Assembly (NCBI GenBank): GCA_002501205.1
Contig: DLRW01000001.1
Coordinates: forward strand, 1 to 6,167
Length of the DNA stretch: 6,167 nucleotides
Source: Flavobacteriales bacterium UBA7878
GTDB taxonomy: Bacteria > Bacteroidota > Bacteroidia > Flavobacteriales > Schleiferiaceae
Direction of reading: 5' to 3'
Below, piece by piece: positions 1 through 5,219 of the stretch. A model generated the notes under the pieces. The model was not told the origin of the DNA. It made no database searches and saw only the letters and a list, made by a program, of their open reading frames with translations. The translations under genes and the position numbers were made by a program. The stretch's first letter is position 1. Each line of letters begins with the position of its first letter.

Positions 1-957
1 GATCGTCGTTTGGTAGACGCCATTCACGATGCATTGGATCAGAGTATGGAGGCCCATCCCAATTTGGTGATTATGGGTCAGGATATAGCTAAATATGGTG
101 GAGTATTCAAAGTAACCGAAGGTCTGGCCGACAAATACGGCTACGATCGAGTGCGAAATACACCTTTATGCGAATCGGCCATTGTAGGTACCGGATTAGG
201 CCTAAGTATCTCAGGCATGAAAGCAGTGGTAGAAATGCAATTTGCCGACTTCGTTACTGAAGGTTTTAATCAGATTGTAAATAACCTGGCCAAGATTCAC
301 TATCGCTGGGGTCAGAATGCAGATGTAGTAGTGCGGATGCCTACCGGAGCGGGAGTAGCTGCCGGCCCATTCCACAGCCAGAGTAATGAGGCCTGGTTTA
401 CCCATGTGCCCGGATTAAAAGTGGTATATCCTGCTTTTCCATCCGATGCCAAAGGTTTGCTGATCAGCGCTATTGATGATCCGAACCCGGTGCTCTTTTT
501 TGAACATAAAGCCTTATATCGTTCCATTTCGGAGCCGGTGGCCGACAACTACTATAATTTACCCATCGGCAAAGCTGCAGTGGTGCGCGAAGGAAATGCT
601 GCCACCATAGTTACTTATGGTGCTGCGGTACACTGGGCTTTGGATTTAGCAGAAGAACAAGGTGTGGATATTGAGGTAATTGACCTCCGAACTTTAATGC
701 CTTTGGATGAGGAAGCGATTCTTAATTCAGTGCGTAAAACCCATCGCGCCTTAGTACTGACCGAGGACACGGCTTTTGGAAGTATTGCTAATGACATCTC
801 CGCACTTATTACTGAAAAGGCATTCGAAGCTTTAGATGCTCCAGTACGTCGTTGTGCAAGTATGGATATGCCGGTTCCTTTTGCAGCGCAATTGGAGCAG
901 GGATTCTTGGCGAAAAGCCGATTGGCCGATACTTTGAAGGAGCTTTTGGAGTATTAG
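1..957 (+). CDS. 2-oxoacid dehydrogenase E1, beta (transketolase-like) part, 5'-truncated by window edge
   Basis: This is the thiamine-diphosphate E1 component of a 2-oxoacid dehydrogenase complex (pyruvate or branched-chain type), which decarboxylates the 2-oxoacid and passes the acyl group to lipoyl-E2 in the cytoplasm. The reading frame is open from base 1 (DRRLVDAIHDAL...), so the TTG at 10 is probably not the real start; 318 codons are visible, ending at TAG 955-957. Numbering from codon 1, residues about 4-180 are the pyrimidine-binding domain, with RNTPLCESAIVG (E58 is the likely cofactor-activating glutamate), FADF near 81-84 and GPFHSQSNEAWF (H125). Residues about 195-318 are the transketolase C-terminal domain, with VIDLRTLMPLD. 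In Bacteroidota very similar sequences form the second half of a fused alpha-beta E1 of roughly 660-700 residues; that this one is fused is inference, since the upstream part is not in view. Substrate specificity cannot be assigned. The last base of the stop codon lies in the first hairpin of the downstream repeat region. Confidence 0.93.
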   Translation, partial: DRRLVDAIHDALDQSMEAHPNLVIMGQDIAKYGGVFKVTEGLADKYGYDRVRNTPLCESAIVGTGLGLSISGMKAVVEMQFADFVTEGFNQIVNNLAKIHYRWGQNADVVVRMPTGAGVAAGPFHSQSNEAWFTHVPGLKVVYPAFPSDAKGLLISAIDDPNPVLFFEHKALYRSISEPVADNYYNLPIGKAAVVREGNAATIVTYGAAVHWALDLAEEQGVDIEVIDLRTLMPLDEEAILNSVRKTHRALVLTEDTAFGSIANDISALITEKAFEALDAPVRRCASMDMPVPFAAQLEQGFLAKSRLADTLKELLEY

Positions 958-979
958 GATTGAATTGCAAATTCAATCC
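957..979 (+). repeat. Perfect inverted repeat / hairpin 1, overlapping the E1 stop codon
   Basis: The arm GGATTGAATT (957-966) pairs perfectly with AATTCAATCC (970-979) around a 3-base loop GCA, giving a 10-bp stem. The first base is the G of the TAG stop of the E1 gene. The right arm forms most of the first 19-bp direct repeat. There is no following T-tract, so this is not a classic intrinsic terminator, although it could still act as a 3'-end stabiliser or a weak bidirectional stop. Confidence 0.85.
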
Positions 980-1017
980 AGTAATGCAAATTCAATCCAG
1001 CGTTGTCTTGAATGCGA

Positions 1018-1044
1018 CTCGCTCGAATTTGCAATTCGAGCGAG
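1018..1044 (+). repeat. Perfect inverted repeat / hairpin 2 with GC-rich stem base
   Basis: The arm CTCGCTCGAATT (1018-1029) pairs perfectly with AATTCGAGCGAG (1033-1044) around a 3-base loop TGC, a 12-bp stem. It is the strongest hairpin in the window. On the reverse strand its centre reads GAATTGCAAATTC, the same 13-base core as hairpin 1 on the forward strand, but the outer stem is unrelated (CTCGCTC rather than GGATT) while still fully paired. It lies in the 57-base gap between direct-repeat units 2 and 3. It lacks a clear T-tract on either strand. Confidence 0.88.
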
Positions 1045-1053
1045 AGTTTCTGA

Positions 1054-1072
1054 ATTGAATTACAAATTCAAT
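1054..1072 (+). repeat. Weaker inverted repeat / hairpin 3 at the second repeat block
   Basis: ATTGAATT (1054-1061) pairs with AATTCAAT (1065-1072) around loop ACA, an 8-bp stem; the next pair is an A-C mismatch and then G-C pairs again. It looks like a decayed copy of hairpin 1: the loop differs (ACA instead of GCA) and one base of the outer stem is changed. Its right arm is the third direct-repeat unit. Confidence 0.6.
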
Positions 1073-1185
1073 CCAGAATTACAAATTCAATCCAGTATTG
1101 CAAATTCAATCCAGAATTACAAATTCAATCCAGTATTGCAAATTCAATCCAGTATTGCAAATTCAATCCAGTATTCAAGCGATAT

Positions 1186-2088
1186 TTAAGCATCCTTAGA
1201 CCGAGGATGAAACTTCAAAATAGTTTCCCTTAACTGCTGTTGACTGAGATGGGTATAAATTTCGGTAGTAGTAATGCTTTCATGCCCCAGCATTTCTTGT
1301 ACGGCGCGTAAATCGGCACCATGTTTTACGAGGTGGGTAGCGAAGCTATGGCGAAAGGTATGGGGCGAAATGGTCTTACGTATGCCCGCTGCGGAGGCGG
1401 CATCTTTCACCAAATTAAAAATCATGGCTCGACTTAAGGCACTGCCTCTGCGATTGAGAAAGAGAATGTCTTCCGAACCTTTTTTTACGGGTAGATGTAC
1501 CCGCACTTCTTGTCGGTACAATTCAATCATCTTTTGAGCCAGGCTATTGATTGGAACCAATCTTTCCTTATTGCCTTTGCCCACTACCCGAATAAGATCT
1601 TCCTTAAAAAAGAGATCAGAAATGCGCAGCCCTACTAATTCGGAAACTCGCAATCCACAGGCATAAAGGGTTTCGAAAATGGCCACATTGCGCATGCCTT
1701 CAGGCTTGGAGCGGTCAATACTATCGATCATGGCCGATACTTCTTCTTCCTCTAAATACTCTGGAAGTTTTTGATCCAATTTAGGTCCTTCCAGTAATTC
1801 GGCTGGATTTTGATCAATGTAGTCTTCTAAGATTAAATACTTGTAGAAAGCACGTAGGGAGGAGATTAAGCGAGCCTGACTGCGAGTACTCAATCCATGG
1901 TTTTGCAAATCCCGCAGGCATTTCTCCAAACGGAAAAGGTTCAATTGCAAGGGACCCAGCTCTTCATTCTCGAAATAATTGGCAATTTTATTCAAGTCCC
2001 GGAGATAGGCTTTCACCGAATTATCGGCCAGACCCTTCTCCAGTTGCAGATAGTTTTTGAATTCTCGAATGGCGCCTTTCCACTGCAT
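1186..2088 (-). CDS. xerD: XerC/XerD-type site-specific tyrosine recombinase
   Basis: This 300-residue cytoplasmic recombinase is expected to act at the chromosomal dif site in resolving chromosome dimers. Residues about 1-90 form the N-terminal SAM-like core-binding domain (FKNYLQLEKGLADNSVKAYL). Residues about 110-290 form the catalytic domain. The full catalytic set is visible: R147 in CGLRVSEL, K171 in GKGNKERLVP, H243 and R246 in SPHTFRHSFATH, H269 in MLGHES, and the nucleophile Y278 in IYTHLS. Length and spacing match E. coli XerD almost exactly, each residue being offset by one. The ATG at 2086-2088 starts where the family starts. XerD rather than XerC is the likelier name, but Bacteroidota carry several similar paralogues. 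It is divergent from aroQ with a 33-bp gap, and its 3' end faces the hairpin/repeat region, with the stop TAA at 1186-1188. Confidence 0.93.
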   Translation of the reverse strand: MQWKGAIREFKNYLQLEKGLADNSVKAYLRDLNKIANYFENEELGPLQLNLFRLEKCLRDLQNHGLSTRSQARLISSLRAFYKYLILEDYIDQNPAELLEGPKLDQKLPEYLEEEEVSAMIDSIDRSKPEGMRNVAIFETLYACGLRVSELVGLRISDLFFKEDLIRVVGKGNKERLVPINSLAQKMIELYRQEVRVHLPVKKGSEDILFLNRRGSALSRAMIFNLVKDAASAAGIRKTISPHTFRHSFATHLVKHGADLRAVQEMLGHESITTTEIYTHLSQQQLRETILKFHPRSKDA

Positions 2089-2109
2089 TTTTAAGTAATT
2101 TGGCTCGGC

Positions 2110-2141
2110 TAAAGGTAGCTAATGAAAGTGGGTATTCTCAA
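2110..2141 (-). promoter_or_regulatory. Weak candidate Bacteroidota-type promoter for the recombinase gene
   Basis: On the minus strand TACCTTTA (2117-2110) matches five of the six defined positions of the Bacteroidota -7 element TAnnTTTG. A TTG at 2141-2139 lies 21 bases upstream, within the usual range for the -33 element. It would start transcription about 15-20 bases before the recombinase ATG. It overlaps the start of aroQ. The match is imperfect and could be chance in AT-rich sequence. Confidence 0.25.
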
Positions 2142-2538
2142 CGGTCCGAATCTCAATTTATTGGGAAAGCGTGAACCGGAAATTTACGGACATCAAGGCT
2201 TTGAATCCTATTTGGAAAAGCTGAAAGCGGATTTTCCCGAACATGAAATCCTGTATCGTCAATCCAATGTGGAAGGCGAATTGGTAAACGCCATACATGA
2301 CTTGGCGGAGGAATGTGAGGGAATCATTTTTAATCCTGCTGCTTTTACTCATACTTCGATCGCTTTGGCGGATGCGGCAAAATCCATTGACTGCCCCATC
2401 ATCGAGGTCCATCTTTCCAATGTATATCAGCGTGAGAGCTTCCGACATAAAAGCTATTTATCGCCCGCTGCAAAGGGAGTAATCACGGGTCTGGGTCTAA
2501 AGGGCTATGAGCTGGCTTTGAGAGCTATGTTGGGCTAA
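2122..2538 (+). CDS. aroQ: Type II 3-dehydroquinate dehydratase
   Basis: This cytoplasmic shikimate-pathway enzyme dehydrates 3-dehydroquinate to 3-dehydroshikimate and normally forms a dodecamer. The 138-residue protein has the length expected for the type II family. Active-site residues are in place: N10 in NGPNLNLLGKREPEIYG, R17, the catalytic tyrosine Y22, N71 in FNPAAFTHTS, H77, the catalytic histidine H97 in EVHLSNVYQRE, and R108 in SFRHKSY. The ATG at 2122 is followed at once by the conserved beta strand VGILNGPN, so the start is secure. It is divergent from the recombinase gene across 33 bp, and its stop codon lies inside the convergent downstream gene (4-bp tail overlap), leaving no room for a dedicated terminator. 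No other aromatic-pathway gene is adjacent. Confidence 0.96.
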   Translation: MKVGILNGPNLNLLGKREPEIYGHQGFESYLEKLKADFPEHEILYRQSNVEGELVNAIHDLAEECEGIIFNPAAFTHTSIALADAAKSIDCPIIEVHLSNVYQRESFRHKSYLSPAAKGVITGLGLKGYELALRAMLG

Positions 2539-3185
2539 AGTTTGATGAATTTCACTGTTTCGCTAAAACCATATTTGTCGCTACTGGCCTTACATATATA
2601 AAAACCAAAAGGCAAATCAATTAATTCCATTTTTTGTTCTTGTCCATCTTCAAAATGAATGGTTTTGAGCAAGTTTCCACTTACATTATAGATATCCACG
2701 CGATTGTAGCATTCGCCTTCTGCAAGAGCGGCTGTTTCATGTACGGGATTGGGGTAAAGACTTAAGGGTTTAAACTCGGGAAAATCTTCAGAGTCAAAAA
2801 TATACTTAGGATAATATTTTGGCGTTCGAGTTACAAATTCCACCTCTTCGGATTCTTTTAAGCGAGGATACCAATTATTAAATCCTTCTTTTAGTACTAC
2901 ATTTTGGATTCTTTGATAGCCAACAGTAAGAAAGTTAAAGCAATAAAGATTGTATGTTCCGGTTGGCAAGCCTTCAAGTCTATAACCAATTGCGCTATCA
3001 TTTTTCCAGGAGTAATACAAAAAACGTTTACCAGATTCTTGATGCTTGGCTTCAATGATGAAATCTTTAAGAGTGTCGGGAGAATTAATACTCCTTACAA
3101 TACCGGTGAGTACAGCCTCTCCATGTTGGGCAAATATTCTGGGCATGCAGAGCAGAAGGGCGAGTAAAAGCGAAGCAGATTTCAT
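2535..3185 (-). CDS. Small secreted protein with type IX secretion (Por-type) C-terminal sorting domain
   Basis: The 216-residue product begins with a Sec signal peptide (MKSASLLLALLLCMPRIFA, likely cleaved after A19, before QHG). Residues about 25-101 resemble a carboxypeptidase-regulatory-like / CNA-B-like beta-sandwich: LTGIVRS at the front, then LEGLPTGTYNLYCF, then a GY-containing strand and VVLKEGFNN. Residues about 110-140 form a linker rich in acidic and aromatic residues. Residues about 141-216 match the type A sorting domain: SLYPNPV, VDIYNVSGNLLKTI, LIDLPFGFYICKA and a KFIKL end. Such domains direct export across the outer membrane by the type IX system, usually followed by cleavage and anchoring to the surface or release. 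No catalytic domain is present, so the role is unknown; adhesion or binding is a guess. Its stop (TAG, 2537-2535) lies within the aroQ end. Confidence 0.88.
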   Translation of the reverse strand: MKSASLLLALLLCMPRIFAQHGEAVLTGIVRSINSPDTLKDFIIEAKHQESGKRFLYYSWKNDSAIGYRLEGLPTGTYNLYCFNFLTVGYQRIQNVVLKEGFNNWYPRLKESEEVEFVTRTPKYYPKYIFDSEDFPEFKPLSLYPNPVHETAALAEGECYNRVDIYNVSGNLLKTIHFEDGQEQKMELIDLPFGFYICKASSDKYGFSETVKFIKL

Positions 3186-3300
3186 AGCAGATTTAGGTTT
3201 AAGGGTTCACTATTTTGGATGCTCAATTTTTAATTCGGTTGCCTAATTCCTGTGAAAATGCATTTCGTACATTAGGGCTCTTACCTAAACAGAGCTAAAA
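3186..3300. other. Divergent intergenic region upstream of the five-gene run
   Basis: These 115 bases separate the secreted-protein gene (-) from the YbjQ-family gene (+) and must hold the promoters of both. I could not find a convincing -33/-7 pair; the closest + strand match to TAnnTTTG is TACATTAG at 3268-3275, with no well-spaced upstream element. The 30 bases before the ATG at 3301 contain two interleaved 5-bp inverted repeats (see the separate entry). No RNA gene is evident. Confidence 0.5.
3272..3295 (+). promoter_or_regulatory. Two interleaved short inverted repeats in the leader before the YbjQ-family gene
   Basis: TTAGG (3272-3276) can pair with CCTAA (3284-3288), and GCTCT (3277-3281) can pair with AGAGC (3291-3295). 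The order is arm 1, arm 2, arm 1', arm 2', so the two stems interlock: they are either alternative hairpins or a very tight pseudoknot. The second ends five bases before the ATG at 3301. Stems are only 5 bp, so chance is a real possibility. Confidence 0.3.
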
Positions 3301-3615
3301 ATGATACTAAGTACCACCGACTTTATTCCGAACCGAGAAGTAATCGAGATACTAGGCGTAGCCCGCGGTAGCACGGTTAGAGCCCGAAATATTGGCCGCG
3401 ACATTTTTGCCGGTTTGAAAAATATCGTTGGAGGAGAAATTGAGGAATACACCAAGCTACAGGCACATGCGCGCGAGCAGGCCATGCAAAGATTGGAGCA
3501 GGATGCCCAACGTTTAGGCGCCGATGCGGTGATCAATATCCGCTTAACCACAGCGATGGTTATGCAAGGAGCGGCAGAAATTCTGGCCTATGGAACCGCG
3601 GTAAAATTGAGCTAA
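3301..3615 (+). CDS. YbjQ / UPF0145 family protein
   Basis: The 104-residue cytoplasmic protein matches the UPF0145 family throughout its length: STTDFIPNREVIEILGVARGSTV at the start, then RARNIGRDIFAGLKNIVGGEIEEYTKL, an alpha-helical AREQAMQRLEQDAQRLGADAVINIRL stretch, and a GTAVKLS end. Members such as E. coli YbjQ form small ring-like pentamers in structural work and are often labelled as putative heavy-metal-binding, but the biochemical function is not established. I see no cysteine or histidine cluster that would support metal binding here; the single histidine lies in the helix near residue 56. The ATG at 3301 precedes the conserved start of the domain. The TAA stop (3613-3615) shares its last base with the ATG of the next small gene (TAATG), suggesting translational coupling. 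It is the first gene of an apparent five-gene operon. Confidence 0.9.
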   Translation: MILSTTDFIPNREVIEILGVARGSTVRARNIGRDIFAGLKNIVGGEIEEYTKLQAHAREQAMQRLEQDAQRLGADAVINIRLTTAMVMQGAAEILAYGTAVKLS

Positions 3616-3743
3616 TGGAATTTAGTTGGCCAATTTTTATCAATGGCGGAGTTTGGATAATCCTCCTAATACTAATCATTTATTTAGCCTTTCGTCGCCT
3701 GCGGATAAAGGAGACCGAAGACTTTGAAAAGCGAGATAATTAA
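3615..3743 (+). CDS. 42-residue single-pass membrane protein
   Basis: ATG 3615-3617 overlaps the preceding stop in a TAATG arrangement, and the frame runs 42 codons to TAA 3741-3743. The product has a short N-terminus (MEFSWPIFINGG), a strongly hydrophobic segment at about residues 12-25 (VWIILLILIIYLAF), then a basic and charged tail (RRLRIKETEDFEKRDN). The positive-inside rule predicts a cytoplasmic C-terminal tail. The coupling, the clean helix followed by RRLR, and the fit into an otherwise empty 150-bp gap argue that it is a real small gene. I do not recognise the family. Its frame is the same as that of the downstream histidine kinase, with one stop and eight further sense codons between its last codon and the kinase TTG, so a readthrough fusion is formally possible. 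Its role could be to tether or regulate the YbjQ-like protein or the kinase (inference). Confidence 0.72.
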   Translation: MEFSWPIFINGGVWIILLILIIYLAFRRLRIKETEDFEKRDN

Positions 3744-3767
3744 GAAGGGGAAATACACTTTGGGGAA

Positions 3768-4841
3768 TTGAAATTTGAATATCGCATAAGCTTAATCTAT
3801 CTGATTATTGGGGCGCTTTGGATTCTGTTTTCAGATCTGGCTGTCAATGAATTGGTGGATTCCCCTGCCATGCAAAATGAACTCCAAACCTATAAAGGCT
3901 GGTTCTACGTCGTGGCCACTGGTGCCTTGTTATTTGTCTTTTTGCGTCGACATTTAGGGCGACTTAGAACCGTAGAGCAAAGTTTGGAGTCCCATCAAAA
4001 AAGCTTGGAGAAAACGGTTCAAGAAAAAACACGAGATCTGGATCAAACCTTGCAAGAGCTTCATGAAAAGCATGAAAAGCTGCAAGAGAAGAATGAGATT
4101 ATTCACAATCAAAATCTGCAGTTGCAAAAAGCGCTTGAGGATTTGAAATCTGCGCAAAGCAAATTGATGCAAGCCGAAAAAATGGCTTCCATTGGTCTTT
4201 TAACCCGAGGTCTGGCCCATGAAGTAAATAATCCCCTGAATTATATCTCTGGTGGTTTAGTGGGCCTGGAAGACCAAAACCTGGCGGAGCATAATGAGGA
4301 AACTCAAATTTACATTCGTGGTATTCGCGAAGGGCTCCAAAGAGTGCATCGGATCATTCGTTCCCTAAATCAAATGAGTAATCAAGGTGGGGAGAAAAAA
4401 GAGCGCTGCGATATTGGCCGTATTCTCGACAATGTTCTAGTTTTACTACTTCCTGAATATTCGACTGAAATTCAGATTCAAAACTCCATTAAAGCCAAAG
4501 AAGTACAGGTTATTGGCAATCGGGCTGAGCTCTACCAGGTCTTTTTTAATATTATTCAAAATGCCTTTCAGGCCATGCCTGATGGTGGAGTCTTGAAGTT
4601 AAATGCTGAGAATCTGGAAGCTGGCATTCGAGTGCAAATCCAGGATAGTGGCAACGGTATTGTAACGGAGAATCTGCTGAAAGTAACCGATCCTTTTTTC
4701 ACCACCCGATCTCCAGGTGAAGGAGTGGGGCTGGGATTGTCGATAGCGTATAATATTATTGATCAGCATAATGGTAAATTGAGTATCCAATCCCAAGAAG
4801 GGCAGGGAACCACCGTCACTGTTGAAATTCCTAATTCATGA
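3768..4841 (+). CDS. Membrane-bound sensor histidine kinase with coiled-coil linker
   Basis: This 357-residue kinase should autophosphorylate a histidine and pass phosphate to a receiver domain. Two transmembrane helices lie at about residues 8-26 (ISLIYLIIGALWILFSDLA) and 45-60, leaving only about 20 residues outside the membrane. A long coiled coil spans about 65-140. The dimerisation and phosphoacceptor site is LAHEVNNPLNYI, with H151. The ATPase domain has the N box (FFNIIQNAFQAM, N265), the G1 box DSGNG (293-297), DPFFTT (309-314) and the G2 box EGVGLGLSIAYNII. This is an NtrB-like arrangement. The start is a TTG at 3768; no ATG or GTG occurs between the upstream in-frame stop (3741) and it, and the next in-frame ATG (residue 35) would remove the first helix, which is typical of this N-terminal type. 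The TGA stop overlaps the ATG of the response regulator (ATGA). Confidence 0.92.
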   Translation: MKFEYRISLIYLIIGALWILFSDLAVNELVDSPAMQNELQTYKGWFYVVATGALLFVFLRRHLGRLRTVEQSLESHQKSLEKTVQEKTRDLDQTLQELHEKHEKLQEKNEIIHNQNLQLQKALEDLKSAQSKLMQAEKMASIGLLTRGLAHEVNNPLNYISGGLVGLEDQNLAEHNEETQIYIRGIREGLQRVHRIIRSLNQMSNQGGEKKERCDIGRILDNVLVLLLPEYSTEIQIQNSIKAKEVQVIGNRAELYQVFFNIIQNAFQAMPDGGVLKLNAENLEAGIRVQIQDSGNGIVTENLLKVTDPFFTTRSPGEGVGLGLSIAYNIIDQHNGKLSIQSQEGQGTTVTVEIPNS

Positions 4842-5209
4842 GTTTACCCCAAATTCTCTATGTTGATGATGAGGAGATGAATTTGCTCCTTTTCAGTCTA
4901 AATTTTAAAAAGCACTTTGAAGTGCTTACTGCTAATGATCCAAAAGAGGCTCATCAGAAGGTAGCCGAAGGCTTAAAGCCTGATGTGGTAGTGAGCGATA
5001 TGAAGATGCCGGGACAAAATGGAGTTGAGTTTTTACAGAGCATTCGCGAACATCTTCAGGAAGCACCATTTTATATCTTAACTGGCTTTGAGATTAATGA
5101 AGAAATTCAGCAGGCTCTTAATTCGGGCTTGATTCGTAATTACTTGCGAAAGCCTTTTAACCGTGACTCCCTGCTGGCAGAATTTCAGCGGGTGCTTGGT
5201 CAAAATTGA
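4838..5209 (+). CDS. Stand-alone receiver-domain response regulator (CheY-like)
   Basis: The 123-residue protein is a single receiver domain with no DNA-binding or enzymatic output. Key residues are D10 and D11 in ILYVDDEEMN (metal binding), D54 in VVSDMKMPGQNGVEFL (phosphoacceptor), T82 in ILTGF, and K105 in NYLRKPFN. Length matches a bare receiver. The ATG lies inside the kinase stop codon (ATGA, 4838-4841), so the two are almost certainly co-translated, and the kinase is the likely phosphodonor. With no output domain it must act through a partner protein or as a phosphate shuttle; the other products of the run are candidates only by position. Confidence 0.94.
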   Translation: MSLPQILYVDDEEMNLLLFSLNFKKHFEVLTANDPKEAHQKVAEGLKPDVVVSDMKMPGQNGVEFLQSIREHLQEAPFYILTGFEINEEIQQALNSGLIRNYLRKPFNRDSLLAEFQRVLGQN

Positions 5210-5219
5210 TCTTTGGACC

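Larger units (their letters stand above)
962..1170 (+). repeat. Interrupted array of eight 19-bp direct repeats
   Basis: The consensus unit is G(T/A)ATT(G/A)CAAATTCAATCCA. Units start at 962, 981, 1057, 1076, 1095, 1114, 1133 and 1152, with no spacers inside each block, followed by a five-base partial unit GTATT at 1171-1175. The last 13 bases, CAAATTCAATCCA, are identical in all eight units. Variation is confined to positions 2, 3 and 6, mostly as two alternating types: GAATTA (units 3, 4 and 6) and GTATTG (units 5, 7 and 8). The first two units are separated from the other six by 57 bases that contain a strong hairpin. The array fills the space between two convergent genes and has no coding role that I can see. 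Slipped-strand expansion of one hairpin arm is a plausible origin (inference). Confidence 0.95.

Noticed and set aside
1018..1044. Integron attC site or intrinsic terminator
   Set aside because: There are no conserved attC end motifs or unpaired extrahelical bases and no integrase of the integron type; there is no T-tract after the stem on either strand.
962..1170. CRISPR array
   Set aside because: The 19-bp units abut directly with no unique spacers of constant length, and no cas gene is present.
962..1170. Plasmid-type iteron origin
   Set aside because: Unit length and AT content fit, but no replication-initiator gene or other plasmid function is nearby, and the flanking genes are chromosomal housekeeping genes.
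965..1189. A 74-codon + strand frame encoding repeating NSIQ/KFNP-like peptides
   Set aside because: The peptide periodicity is only the 19-bp DNA repeat read through three frames; the first unit and hairpins explain the sequence, and no coding signal or family is visible.
2051..2102. Bacteroidota-type promoter for aroQ (TTTG 2056-2059 with TAATTTG 2096-2102)
   Set aside because: Spacing of about 36 bases is too long, and the -7 match lacks the correct internal spacing.
3285..3551. 88-codon minus-strand frame opposite the YbjQ-family gene
   Set aside because: It is a shadow of the well-matched UPF0145 gene, with a composition rich in Ser, Cys and Ala and no family resemblance.
5163..5219. 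Longer start for the DUF3052-like gene
   Set aside because: The extra 19 residues overlap the receiver gene by 47 bp and do not look like the family; ATG 5220 has the more usual spacing.
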